A DNA stretch of 37,078 nucleotides from Multifurca ochricompacta (GCA_022496185.1 WTXG01000324.1:1-37078); one strand, 5' to 3'; counted from the stretch's first letter, positions 9,264 to 20,600 are shown. Made by a program: numbers and translations. Notes: generated from the sequence alone by a model not told the origin.

Positions 9264-10499
9264 CTAGAAACGACTCGTACCATCATCATCCTGTACCAGT
9301 TCTAGGTAGTCATCAGCTACATTACGATCATCCATTTGATATGTCTCCATTTCTTGTGGGCATGCATGGGTGCGGAGGAAGCCGTATGGGCCGCGCTGAC
9401 CACAGGTGCGGCACAGGTCGTAGACGGGGCAGTCAATTTCTTTATGCCTGGCGTTGTGACGAAGGCATTTGCCGCACCAGCCTGACGGATTGTTGATCAT
9501 TGGGGCCACCCCTACACGTCGGAAGATACAATGCCGGCTCCAATGAAGATTGCTGCGGCAGTGTCAGCACCACTTGTGGTTGAGAGGGCAGTTCCAACTG
9601 ATGTGATACTTGCTATCACAACGCCAGCAGGTTTCCCCGCGTGGGTTCTCATGCAACCGTGGCATCTCGAGCCGGCTCGGCAGCAGTGTCGGGGCGGCTC
9701 CCAGTGTATGAGGAGGGAGGGGTCGTGCATAGGTGTCGGCGTACCTTTCGGCGATCGTCTGATATGCGTCTCCCGCCTCCAACCTCTTCCTGATCTCAAC
9801 AATCTCCTGTTCCAACTGGAACATCCCATTCGTCAGCTTAGCCATCATTTTCGCGTGCTCCTTGTACTGCTGGTTCAACGTTCTCCGCAGGGTGATATTC
9901 TTCCGCAGCCTCATGACTTCCGCCTTGAGGCGTGGCAACCTCATGTCGTTCATTACCTCGTCGATCGCGAAGGCACGACAGTCCTCCACAGCAAGATGGC
10001 CCAACTGTTCATCAGTCAGTGTGTGGTGAAGTCGTCCCATATACCTTTCCTCCAAGTAAACCGGGGCCCCATAAACTGGCCCATCCTTCCTCATACATCC
10101 CGCCACGTCCATCCCCCCGTTGGTATAATAAATGTACTTCGCAATGGCCTTGGAACCATCTGCCATCGTGATCTCTAGGGGGAAATACATTGACGAGTTA
10201 GGATTGTTGGGGATGAAGGGGAACTCTGGGGCTTCATCATCGATCTCCCCATTGAGTAGGTCGTTGGGGTGGGGCTCTTCACAGTGGGTGAAGTCGTCGT
10301 TCGGGTTAGGGGATTGATTCTTGACTCGGGCCTCGGCAGCGTCGTAGTCGATGGGAGAAGAGGGATGAGAGGAGGGGTGAGCGGAGGGGAAGTTTTCGAC
10401 GACAGCCATTGGGGAGGTAAAGGCATCGACGGCAGCAGAGGCAGCAATGAAAGACATAATTGATAGTTCGGTAGTGGTAGTAGTTTGCTGGGAGGGCAT
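9264..10499 (-). pseudogene. Ty3-A2 ORF3, one premature stop
   Basis: The frame is homologous to the intact ORF3 of Ty3-A1, starting at an ATG at 10497-10499, or at the second Met (MSFIAASAAVDAF) that matches the Ty3-A1 start better. One TGA (9564-9566) falls where Ty3-A1 has Arg in KWCRHCRSN, between the first and second zinc knuckles; the frame then stays open to the real stop near 9264. The first knuckle CWRCDSKYHISWNC, the third cluster CGKCLRHNARHKEIDC and the fourth (CRTCGQRGPYGFLRTHAC) are kept. The C-terminus VADDYLELVQDDDG is nearly identical to the other copies. The function is unknown; nucleic acid binding is a guess from the knuckles. Confidence 0.85.
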
Positions 10500-10565
10500 A
10501 TACTGGGGAAATCGTCTAGGGGTTGAGATTGCTTCCTTTTAACTATTCCTGGGTGCTTCTGGATG

Positions 10566-13500
10566 TCAGTCATGGAACTCCGAGATAAGGACCGGGGCAG
10601 AGATATCTCCGGCTGGTTCCCATGAATTGTCAGAGGCTGGGAATCCCTTCCACTTAATCAGGTAATACAGTTTGCGCCCTCGGCCTTGTCGCTTGGAATC
10701 TAGAATGCGTTCTACTTCCCACTCTTCTTCTCCATCGATAAGGTCAGGTGGGGGTCTCGAGAAGTTTTCTCCATGCAGAGGTGTCTCCTTGTAGGGCGTA
10801 AGCAGTCTAGCATGGAAGACCGGGTGAATGCGCCATGTAGGGGGGAGCTTGAGTTGGTATGACACATCTGACAGCTTCCTTGTTATCTTGAAGGGTCCGT
10901 GACGTTGGGGCGCTAACTTGGCGGTTGGGTGTGACGTGTGGATGTTCTTCCCTTCCAACCATACCAGGTCATTGGTCCGATAAGGTGTGAACCTTGTGGA
11001 CTTCTCAGCTAGGGTCCTTTGCGCCTTCAAAAGGTTTTCATTGGCTGATTTCCTAATCTCCTCCCATTGGTCGATATGTCGTGTGACTGAAGGGACATTC
11101 GTTGGTTTTCCTGTCCATGTGGCTCGGGGCGTCCACCCCATGATGAGTGAGAACGGGGAGTATTTCGTGGTACCATTGGGCCAAGAGTTGTGGGCAAACT
11201 CTGCTGTTGCTAGCCAGTCCGCCCAATCGTCCTGCCGTCCATTGCACCAGAATCGAAGATACTGTTCGAGCCACTGGTTTGTCCTTTCCGACTGTCCGTC
11301 TGTCTGTGGGTGATACGCTGTGGAGATGTTCTGGGCGATATTCAGCGTTTTACAGAGCGCTCTAGCAAACGCAGACGTGAAGCGTGGGTCGCGGTCTGAG
11401 ATGATCTTTTCAGGGAGGCCATAGTGTCTGTAGACGTGATCCAGGTAAAGTTTGGCTACTCCTTCTGCTGTGATGGACTCTTTGCAGGGTATAAACAGCG
11501 CCGCTTTTGAACAGTCATGATCGGTGATGGTCAGGACTGTGTCGAAACCTCTGGAAACGGGGAGTTTGACGATGAAATCCATGGCAATAGTCTGGAATGG
11601 TCGTGAGGCTGTTGGCGTAATTGGGAATGGTGCCGGTAGTTGCGGGTGCGTGTTTACTTTGTTGGCCTGGCAGTCTGCGCACCCCTTCACATATTCCTCC
11701 ACATCCCTTTTCATGTTTGGCCACCAGTAGTCACGTTTGGCAAGAGCGTAAGTGTTGGCAATGCCGGGATGTCCTGCAGAGGGGAGGTCGTGGTGAAAAT
11801 GGATCACCCCCCTCTTAATGTTGTCGCCACCGGTGACAACGAGTCGATCTCCGTCCTTCCACCACAGGCCGTCAATCTTTTTCAGGTTGTGTGCATCGGC
11901 CCATGCTTCGCATAACTGCTGATTCATATTTTGGGACACTTGGGCCCATAGATCCATATCATGAAGACTGACAACCGCCGTTTTTGCAAAGACCTCTTCG
12001 GGGAGCACTGTGATATTAGTGTTATCCTCCCCGCCATCGTTCAAGTCCGGTCGTCGTGACAGTGCGTCTGCTCGTGCGTTGCGACTTCCTGCAATGTGTT
12101 TGAGCACGAAGTTGTATTCTTCCAGCTCTAAGACCTCGCGAGCAACTCGTCTGCTGATCTTATGGGGTTCCTTCCAATACAGTAGATTGGAGTGATCGGT
12201 GTGAATAATAGTCTTGTGAGGAGTTCCCGCTAGGTATGGTCGCCAATGTCGCAATGCTTTCACAATGGCCAGTAATTCCCTGTCCCAAATGTCATAATTC
12301 CGTTCCACTGGCGAGAATGTCTCTGAGTAAAAGGCCACAGGGTGAAGGAGTCCCGCCGTATCCCGTTGATTTAATACGGCGCCATTTGCAAAATGAGATG
12401 CATCGACTTCAAGTTCGAAAGGTTTTTGTAAATCTGGTTGTAACAGGACCGGTTCTGAGCCAATAATGTCGCGAATTTGTTCAAAAGCCGTTTGATGTTC
12501 TTCTGTCCAATGCCAGGGGACATCTTTCTTCAGTAATCTGTTTAGCAGTTGAGCGATTCCTGAGAAACCTCGGACAAAGCATCGATAGAAATTACAGAAC
12601 CCAATGAAAGATCGCACGTCCTTGACACATGCAGGTACTGGCCATTCCCGGATTCCTTGCACCTTTACGGGGTCCATTCGGACCTGTCCTCCTTCTAATA
12701 CGACTCCCAGGTATTCCACACTTGGCTGTTCAAACGAGCATTTGGCGGGCTTGAGGTATAAGTCATGTTCGTGCAGGATATCTAGCACCTGATGTACTCG
12801 TTCTCGGTGATGGGTCAGATCGTTTTCAGTAGCCACCAGTATGTCATCCATGTAAACCACTACTTCGCCGGTAAGAATGAGGTCACGGAATATGTGGTTC
12901 ATCATTGATTGGAAGGTGGCAGGGGAGTTAGTAAGGCCGAAGAACATAACGTTCGGTTCAAAGAGTCCCTGATTGGTTTTAAAAGCCGCTTTACACTGAT
13001 CCCCTTCTTTGATCCGAATGTTGTTGTAGCCCCAACGGACGTCCATTTTGGAAAACAAAGATTTATCCCTCATGGTGTCAATAAGTTCGGAGATGAGTGG
13101 CAAGGGGTAGGCGTTCTTTACAGTGTAGGCGTTTATCCGTCGGTAATCCTGAACAGGTCGAAGTTTGCTGTCTTTCTTTTTAATGAAGAAGAATGGCGAT
13201 GCGTAGGGTGATTTCGATGGACGGATATATCCTTTTGCAAGATGTTCCTCAAGGAATGCCGTGAGCGTGGTCTGTTCTGCCTGTGACAATGGGTAGATTT
13301 TACAATCAATTGCTGACGGGGTGTCGGGTATGAAGTCAATGGCATGGTCCCATGGTCGTACAGGGGGAAAACGTTGCGATTCCTCCTCCGAGAACACTTT
13401 CCAGTGTCGATGGTATTCTGCTGGCACCACTTCTTCAAATGTTTTCTCTGCATGTCCTTCTACTGCTTTCTGCACGAGTTCTGATGCTTTGGTGACGAAA

Positions 13501-14035
13501 CAATTTCCTGGGCCCTCCTCATTTACTTCTGCCTTGTGTGCCAAGGAATGTCGGACTGCATAATCGTACCCTATTGACATGATGAGCACAGGGTAAGAGT
13601 CCTTGTCCATTGTCGCATCGCCCCAGTTAATCTTTGGTTCAAATGCAGCAAGCCAGGGATATCCCAAGACCAAATCTTCTCCGCCTAGATTGGTGACTAG
13701 GAAGCGTATGACTTTTGTCCTTTCTCCTACTTGGACGTTGAGGTCGGTATAATGTGTGATTTTTCCAGCCCGATTGGCGGTTCCGTCAATATTCCAGATA
13801 TTCTTTTCCTGGGGGAGTGCCAGCATCCCCAATCCCATGGTCTTCACCATTCGCGGGCTGATGAAGTTGTCGGTAGCTCCTGAGTCGATCAGGATGTCGC
13901 GATCGGCCGTCCTCTGTGTAGTTTCGAAATGTACTGGTATTTTCAAAGATTTGAAGCGACTAGTATACACAGAGGTTACATGTAGTGCTCGTGCCCAGGC
14001 CGAAGGGTTTGAGCCAATCAAAAATCCTTTTTTGC
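10566..14035 (-). CDS. Ty3-A2 pol: full-length chromovirus polyprotein
   Basis: This is the longest frame in the window, 1,151 residues from the first codon at 14021, and it is presumably made as a Gag-Pol fusion by -1 shifting near 14018-14035. Domains by residue: retropepsin D46-S-G; RT with Y390-M-D-D393; RNase H D540, E582, D609; integrase zinc site H744/H751/C781/C784; DDE core D815, D876, E912 with exactly 35 residues between the last two; GPF motif at 1042-1044; chromodomain about 1101-1148 (LYYLIKWKGFPASDNSWEP). All catalytic residues I looked for are present. The TGA at 10566-10568 replaces an Arg codon about ten codons before the natural end seen in Ty3-A1, so only a short tail is lost. 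Chromodomains of this class bind methylated histone H3 and steer integration into heterochromatin. Confidence 0.95.
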
Positions 14036-14036
14036 G
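14018..14036 (-). promoter_or_regulatory. Ty3-A2 gag-pol -1 frameshift site
   Basis: The element strand reads GCAAAAAAGGATTTTTGA, with the heptamer A AAA AAG in gag phase, followed four codons later by the gag TGA. Pol continues in the -1 frame. A downstream pseudoknot was not tested. Confidence 0.65.
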
Positions 14037-15530
14037 AACGCCTTTTCTACTAAGATGGCTCGCACTTCTTCACTCTCCTTCATCATATTTGCCCATATTT
14101 CCTGTGCCTTTTCTTCTTTTGTTGGTGATTTTTTGCTGATACTTGGTGGGTTGTTATGGATCGGTGCGACAGTTGCTTCCGCTGCCCGTACTCCTTTCTT
14201 CGGGCACTCCTTAGACATGTGCCCCTGTGCCTTGCAGCGAAAACACCGCCCTTCCTTCATCAGGGTTTGCCTTTCATCTTCCGTAAGGGCCACCCGTGCT
14301 CTGGTTCTGTCGGCTGAGGTGTCCATGGCATTTGGATCCCTCTGACTGGCATGCGTGGGTTTAACCCCGAAGGCTGCCTTCCACTGGTCACGGGTTTTTC
14401 CTTTCTTCGTGTCGACTCCAAAGTGTCTGGAAGTCCAAGTAGTCCTGCTGCTGTCGTCGAGCAGTGTCAACCCACGTATCCCAGTCATTAGGGTGGTGGA
14501 ACTGGATAATATTTTTCACCAGGGGGTTGGGCAACCCCTGGGAGAAAAGGTCCAGTGTGGCCTCTTCATCGGTGTCGTAGCCAGCCCTGTTGGCCAGGCT
14601 TCTGAACTTGGCTACATAAGCATCAAGCTCTCCTTTCTCCATCCTGAGAGACTTAAGCTCTCGAGCAGCCTTCTGCTTGGCCTGCCCATCCGTAAACGCA
14701 TCTTTGAATCACTGGGCGATGGTTTCCCAAAGCCCTTCACTAGTGGTGCGACGGCCACTTTCAATTTGCTCGTTCAGCCATTCCAGCTGTTCCATGGTCC
14801 AATCGTCTACAGCCTCCCCTCGGATCAGAGAGAGGAAGAGGTTTGCTCGTTGGAAGGGGTTAATGATCTGGGGGACGTCATGGTTGAAGTTCTTAAAGGT
14901 CGTGAACTCCAGCATAAACTTTTTGCTTTGTGATCGATCCCCGGTGAACGTTTGGGGAAGTACTCCCGACAATCGTCCCAATGGTGGGGGAATATTGGGT
15001 GGTAACATGGCTGGCGGGGGTGGGGGGGGAGGCACTGGGTCTGGGAGCTGGGCGGCGATAGTGGACATGTTTTGGTAAAATGGGGTGACGGTGTCAGTGG
15101 ATTGTATCGAAATCTGGGGAGTTGTCAAAGCAGGGGCTCTGGACGTGACAACTGCGGGTGCAACTGGGGTTGTAGTCGACGCTAATACCAGTGCTTCTTC
15201 ACTATGTTCTTCTACGTACTCTTCTGGTTCAGAGTCCGTAACGATGGCCGGGGGATTCTCCCTCCACGGTCCTAATCCAAATTCAGGTGGGGCGGGTCCT
15301 GTAGTGACCCAAGAGTGTCGGCTGTCCGAATATCGGATACGATACCAAACTCTCTTTTCGTCGTCGTATTCTACCGGTTGGTATCTTCCGTCGTGATAGA
15401 CGTAGTATCCAAACTCGGACTCAAAGTCTTTCCAGGTGGCAGAGCCAAGTACTTGCTGTGAAAGATTATTCTCGTCTCTGCGTTCGATGAGTTCTTCCTG
15501 GAAGAGGGTCTGACTGTGGCTGGAAGCCAC
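14018..15530 (-). pseudogene. Ty3-A2 gag with one stop and one frameshift
   Basis: Gag of about 505 codons. The frame opens at a GTG (15528-15530), with no ATG until the conserved MSTIAAQLPDP about 150 codons in. Seen: the aromatic N-terminal extension, a Pro-rich linker (PVPPPPPPPAMLPP), the capsid-like core (QRANLFLSLIRGEAVDDWTMEQLEWL), and the CCHC knuckle CFRCKAQGHMSKEC before the end KAFAKKDF. A TGA at 14709-14711 stands where Ty3-B1 has Arg (AQRFKDAF), and a small indel near 14430 shifts the frame inside DFQTRFGVDTKKGKT. Without these changes it would match Ty3-A1 and Ty3-B1 gag end to end. Confidence 0.92.
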
Positions 15531-15536
15531 TGTGAG

Positions 15537-15547
15537 AGACTCGACTT
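15537..15547 (-). promoter_or_regulatory. Ty3-A2 primer binding site, self-complementary type
   Basis: AAGTCGAGTCT on the element strand, two bases inside the 5' LTR, an exact complement of 15772-15782 in the LTR. Confidence 0.7.
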
Positions 15548-15549
15548 GA

Positions 15550-16126
15550 TGTTACGTCCGGTGTGAGACGTTCTGCACGACTTGTGCGACAGCTTCGTTC
15601 GTGTATTCAGATAAGAGGTCAATAGGACCTCTTGGAGTTTGAATGGGTGAGTCAACGTCAAAGGGGCTGTTCCCTAGTGACGATGTTGAGCGGAAAGTGC
15701 CAGAAGCACTGAGACGATCGAGTTCAAGGTTTCAAGGGGAAGTCCAGAAGACAAACACCGATGTATTCAATAAGTCGAGTCTGAGGTCTACATTGTAGCT
15801 ACAGCGGACTTATATACGTAATCGAATGAGCGTCTAAAGATAAGAACCACGGAGTCAAGTGGGCCCAAATAACCGGAAGCGGAGGGCGTAAAGCCTGGCT
15901 TCTACTGATAGGGAATTAAGTAAGTGTCTGGTCTTATGATAAGAAGATAAGCGATAAACAGAGATAAGGGTAACCAAAGATGTATAAACAACAAGTCACG
16001 GGGACGGGCGAAGAGCACATGACGGGTCCCATGATGGAGACGTGATCTGGTAGTGGAGAGTAGGCGGCAGGGAGGGGTTGTCGTTAGGTAGAAAAAAGAA
16101 TACGGGCAAGGATGGGGTTCGTAACA
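15550..16126 (-). repeat. Ty3-A2 5' LTR
   Basis: 577 bases, ending GTAACA at 16126 and followed by GCGAC. It differs from 8656-9233 only at CpG sites and by one base in a G run. Confidence 0.96.
15772..15816 (-). promoter_or_regulatory. Ty3-A2 TATA box and predicted RNA start
   Basis: TATATAAG at 15809-15816; AGACTCGACTT (15772-15782) begins 34 bases downstream. The start site is a prediction from spacing, not measured. Confidence 0.65.
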
Positions 16127-16934
16127 GCGACTGTCTCCCAAAGTACGGGGCTCGTGGTTCGTCGTCCTGACGCCACTTGTTCATTCAGCCACTCCAACTG
16201 CTCCATCGTCCAGTCGTCCACAGCTTCCCCTCTAACGAGTGACAGGAAGAGGTTGGCTCTTTGAAATGGGTTGACCATCTGTGGGACGTCATGGTTGAAG
16301 TTCTGGAAGGTAGTAAATTCCAGAATGAACTTCTTGCTCTGGGAGCAATCTCCTGTGAACGTCTGAGGCATTACTCCCAAGAGTCGTCCTGATGGTGGTG
16401 GGATGTTTGGGACAGTCATGGTAGGAGGGGGTGGCGGGTTCGGGGTAGGGTCAGGGAGTTGTGCAGCAATGGTGGACATGGTGATGGGATGGATGGTGTC
16501 GGTGGATCGTGTAGATATCTGGGGAGTTGCTAATGCAGGAGCTCTGATCGTAGCAATCTCCGGTGCAACCTGGGTAGCGAAAGCTAATACTGGTGCATCG
16601 TTGTTCTGTTCTGGTTCTATATACTCTTCTTCAGAGTCAGTGGCAATGGCCGGGGGTTCTCCCTCCACGGTCCTAATCCAAATTCAAATGGAGCAGGTCC
16701 AGTAGTGACCCAAGAGTGTTGTCGATCCGAGTATCGGATACGATACCAAACTCTTTTCTCGTCGTCGTATTCTACCGGTTGGTATCTTCCGTCGTGATAG
16801 ACGTAGTATCCAAACTCGGATTCAAAGTCTTTCCAGACGGCAGAGCCAAGTGTCTGTTGTGAAAGATTATTCTCGTCTCTGCGTTTGATGAGCTCTTCTT
16901 TGAACAAGGTCTGACTGCGGCTGGAAGAAGCCAC
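16127..16934 (-). pseudogene. Ty3-A1 gag, N-terminal part
   Basis: This is the upstream half of the Ty3-A1 gag, ending at the Ty3-A2 insertion. It opens at GTG 16932-16934 with no upstream ATG; the in-frame codons before it run back to a TAA next to the LTR. The N-terminal extension matches Ty3-A2 closely, but one base is missing near 16653-16660 (GGGGG-TTCTCC against GGGGGATTCTCC), which shifts the frame after RENP. The downstream frame resumes with PPAIATDSEEEY, then MSTIAAQLPDP (Met at 16477-16479), a Pro-rich linker and VRGEAVDDWTMEQLEWLNEQ. It continues at 8655. Confidence 0.9.
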
Positions 16935-16943
16935 GTTGGGAAG

Positions 16944-16954
16944 AGACTCGACTT
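16944..16954 (-). promoter_or_regulatory. Ty3-A1 primer binding site, self-complementary type
   Basis: AAGTCGAGTCT on the element strand (with a preceding T giving a 12-base match), complementary to 17178-17188. Confidence 0.7.
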
Positions 16955-16956
16955 AA

Positions 16957-17544
16957 TGTTACGTCCGGTGCGGGACGTTCCACATGACTTGTGTGACAGC
17001 ATTCGTCTGTGATCAGATAAGAGACCAATGAGGCCCCTTGGAGTGATTGATGAGAAGTCAACGTCAAAGAGGCTGTTCTCTAAGACAATGGTGAACGGGA
17101 AGTACCAGAAGTACTGAGATGATCGAGTCAAAGCTTTCAAAGGGAAAGTCCTGAAGACAAACACTGATGTATTCAATAAGTCGAGTCTGAGGTCTACAAT
17201 GTAGCTACAGCGGACTTATATATGTAATCGAATGAGCATCTAAAGATAAGACAACGGAGTCATGTGGGCCCAAATATACGAAAGCGGAGGGCATAGAGCC
17301 TAGCTTCTGATAGGGAATTAAGTAAGTGTCCGGTCTTAGAGATAAGGAGATAAGAGATAAACGGAGACATAAGTAAGTACAAACAACTTGTCAGCATATA
17401 CAGACAGTAGTCACAGGGAAGGAAGCAAAGCATGTGAGGGATCCCAGGATGGGGACGTGATCAAGAAGTGGAGGGTGGGTGGAAGGGAAGGGTCCGTGTT
17501 GGGGATGGTAAAGAAAAGTGGGGGACTTGGCCCTGGTTGTAACA
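16957..17544 (-). repeat. Ty3-A1 5' LTR
   Basis: 588 bases, ending GTAACA and followed by CTCGG. It aligns without gaps to 2551-3138. Confidence 0.96.
17178..17222 (-). promoter_or_regulatory. Ty3-A1 TATA box and predicted RNA start
   Basis: TATATAAG at 17215-17222 and AGACTCGACTT at 17178-17188, with its first A 34 bases after the first T of the TATA box. Confidence 0.65.
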
Positions 17545-17685
17545 CTCGGGCCCTTTGACGGACCGAGAGGCTGGATCCTTAGTGGATTCAGGGTGCACAG
17601 TTGATACATCAGAGATCGATCGGATCTTCACTATCTGGGTCTAACTGCTCCGCTCACCCAGATTGGCAAATTACTAAGCAGCACT
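17545..17685 (+). other. Copia-1 5' leader, second part
   Basis: It begins with the right copy of the CTCGG duplication and runs to the gag ATG at 17686. No reading frame or other signal is seen. Confidence 0.7.
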
Positions 17686-20600
17686 ATGGCCCCCTCTTTT
17701 TCCTTTCCCCCTTCTGCCGCAATCAAGGTCCTTGATGGATCTAACTGGTCCACTTGGTCATCACGCATGATGGCCCTGTTCCAAATGAACAGCGTCTGAG
17801 ATCATCTAACCGAAGACAAGCCCAGCACACCCTCAGCCAACTGGAACACCTTAGAAGGTGTTCTCCAAGGCATTCTTGAACTTTACACTCAGAAGGATGT
17901 CTGGCAGACCGTCTCGGACAACAAATTATATGCCACCTGCAAGGACAAGTGGGACCAGCTCAAGAAAGTATACGGAGGCATCGGATCCATGTCCGCGTTC
18001 AACACATGGGTTGCACTCACTAGCACTGTGCTCGACGACTCATCTCCAATGCTTCCTCAGTTGCAGAAGTTAAATGATGCACGCGTTACTCTCAAAAATA
18101 ATGAGATGGAGATTTCAGATCTCCAATTTTGCTTCATCCTCATCAAGGTGCTGCCAGACTCATACTCGGCAGTCGCGTCTACCATCTTAGCTACTGGAGC
18201 ACCGGCGGACCTTTCCCCACTAACCATACAAGAGCATATCATAAATGAGGAAGGTCGACAGTCCGGTTCCTCCACCGCACTCAACAAGTCCACACCTGTC
18301 AAAAAGCCTGATAACAAAGACAAGAAGGCTACAAAATGCTTCTACTGTCAGAAAAAGGGGCATCGGATTTCCGAGTGCAGGAAGAAGAAGAAGGATGAGG
18401 AGGACAAAAAGGCAGCAGAGTCGGGGCAAAACAAGGCAGTTAACGCACATCTAGCCACAACATCGGCATCTATTGTAGAAGTTACCAATGACACTAATGA
18501 TATCCGTGTTTCCTTGTATGCTGCCACCTGATCTCACTGGATGATGGACTCTGGTGCAACGCATCACATAACCCTGCACCGATCTGACTTCACAGAGTAT
18601 GCACCCATGAACAGGACTGTCTGCCTAGGTGACAACTCCAACGTCAAACAAATCAGTGTCGGGAAGGTGGTCTTCAAAACCACTCTTGGGAGTCAAGATT
18701 CTGAGGTTACCCTGAATAATGTTCTTCACATTCCAGATGTTCGGATGCGCTTCATCTCTACACGTGCTCTCGCACAAAGGGGTGCTCAGATCTCATTTAC
18801 TGATAAGTTTTTCACTATCACAGTACAAAACCGGAAAATCATGCAAGGGTACCTGGAGGACAACCTCTATTGGCTGGATGCCTCCATCTCCGCCCTTCAC
18901 GCGCACACGCACACGCACACATCTCATCCTATTGACCTTTGGCATTGCTGTATGGGGCACATGTCTTACAACGCCCTCAAATGGTATCATTCTTCCGTAA
19001 AAGGAATCTCGCTTGATGCTTTGATCGTCTCCGACCAGTCACCATGTCCTGGGTGTGAATTTGGGAAACAGTCGCGACTACCCTTTTTGGTCTCTCACAA
19101 GCGCTCGGATCAGCGTCTACAAATTGTTCACAGCAATCTAGCTGGCCCGATGCAGAAACAGTCTCTCCAAGGCGCGCTTTACATCGCCACTTTTGTTGAT
19201 GACTATTCCAGACATGGGGTAGTGTACTTCCTCCAAAGCAAAGATCAGCTTGCCGCCGCATTCAAAAAGTTCCTCTCCTGGGCTGAGACCCAGATGACTG
19301 AGAAACTGCTTGTGCTGCATTCTGACCATGGAGGGGAGTTCTTATCAGGCGCCGTGAGAACTGTACTGGACCAAAAGGGGATCGAACATAAGCTGACGAT
19401 GCCAGGTTCGCCGCAACAAAACGGCATAGCTGAGCAATGGAATCGAACCATCATGGACAAAGCGCAGGCGATGCTACATGGCGCCAGCTTGTCCCTTGGC
19501 TTCTGGGAGCTGGCAGTGGATACTGCCATTCACACTTACAATAGGACTCCCAGCAGAACGATAGGTTGGCGCACACCGCATGAGCTCTGGAGTGGTGGTC
19601 ACGCTCCGGATGTCTCATATTTCTGAGTCTTTGGCTGTAAGGCATATGTACACGTGCCTGAGAACAAGCGTAAGAAGCTCAATCCACGATTGGTCGAGAT
19701 GATGCTTGTAGGGTATGAGCCGGGTTCTAAGGGTTACCGGTTCTGGAATCGACATACCCAATCAATAGCTCTGTCACACGATGTAGCATTCGACGAGAGT
19801 TCCTTTCCTTTTCGGGAGAGCAGCCAGCCATCTGCCTCGCCCGCACAACCCCCAGTCCTTGAAGGACAACTGGCTGTCACTGTCCCCACGTCCTCCGCTA
19901 TCCCAGCAATCACTTCTGGAGTGGCCGCTCCGCCAAGGACACCATCTCCACCAGCTACCCCACAATGCATCTCAGGTCCTGAACCCAAAGTCTTAGACAC
20001 TCCCCCACTTATGCACCCACTTCCTGCATTCTCCAGTCCCAACGTCATGCAGACTCCACCTTGGAGGATCTCCCGCGGCTGCGGCCAAACCCTCGGCCAA
20101 ACCCTCATTACTTCAACAAGGACAATGCCATGCTTGATGCAAACGGGAGACTGGGTCACGCGGCGCTTCTCGCAGCTGCCGTGTATCACGATCCGTTAAC
20201 TTTTCGGGAGGCAATGAACTCGGAGTTCGCCAATGAATGGCAAGTAGCCTGTCAATATGAGATCGACACACTTGCCAAAAATGGCACCTGGACCTTAGTC
20301 GATTTACCCGCGGGCCGGAAGCCTGTCAAATCTAAATGGGTATTCAAGCACAAGGCGGATGGATGCTTTCGCGTGCGTTTGGTAGCAAAGGGATTTACGC
20401 AGGTACAAGGGATTGATTATGATGAAACTTTCTCACCAGTTGCCCGGTTTGAGTCGTTGAGACTCTTGCTAGCGTTGGCCATGCTAGAGGATTGGGAGAT
20501 CCACCAAATGGACATCAAGTCGGCGTTCCTTAACGGGTTACTGGATGAGGAGATCTATATGGAGCAACCGCAAAGTTTCATCAGCTCCGGCCAGGAGAAC

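Larger units (their letters stand above)
8656..16126 (-). mobile_element. Ty3-A2: youngest chromovirus (family A), inside Ty3-A1 gag
   Basis: The element is 7,471 bases, with LTRs 8656-9233 and 15550-16126 flanked by GCGAC (8651-8655 and 16127-16131). Removing it rejoins the Ty3-A1 gag frame (…WETVA then QQFKDAF…). The LTRs differ at six sites, all CpG transitions, plus one extra G in a G run, so it is the most recent insertion here. Pol is essentially full length; gag has one TGA and one frameshift; ORF3 has one TGA. Confidence 0.96.
2551..17544 (-). mobile_element. Ty3-A1: chromovirus (family A) inserted in Copia-1
   Basis: The two 588-base LTRs (2551-3138 and 16957-17544) are flanked by CTCGG (2546-2550 and 17545-17549). 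After removing the inner element Ty3-A2 and one GCGAC, Ty3-A1 is about 7.5 kb. Order on the minus strand from the right: 5' LTR, self-complementary primer site, gag (split by Ty3-A2), -1 shifted pol, ORF3, polypurine tract, 3' LTR. Pol carries two TGA codons and gag a 1-base deletion, but ORF3 is intact. Hand comparison of the two LTRs gives 12 differing sites, all at CpG. Confidence 0.95.
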
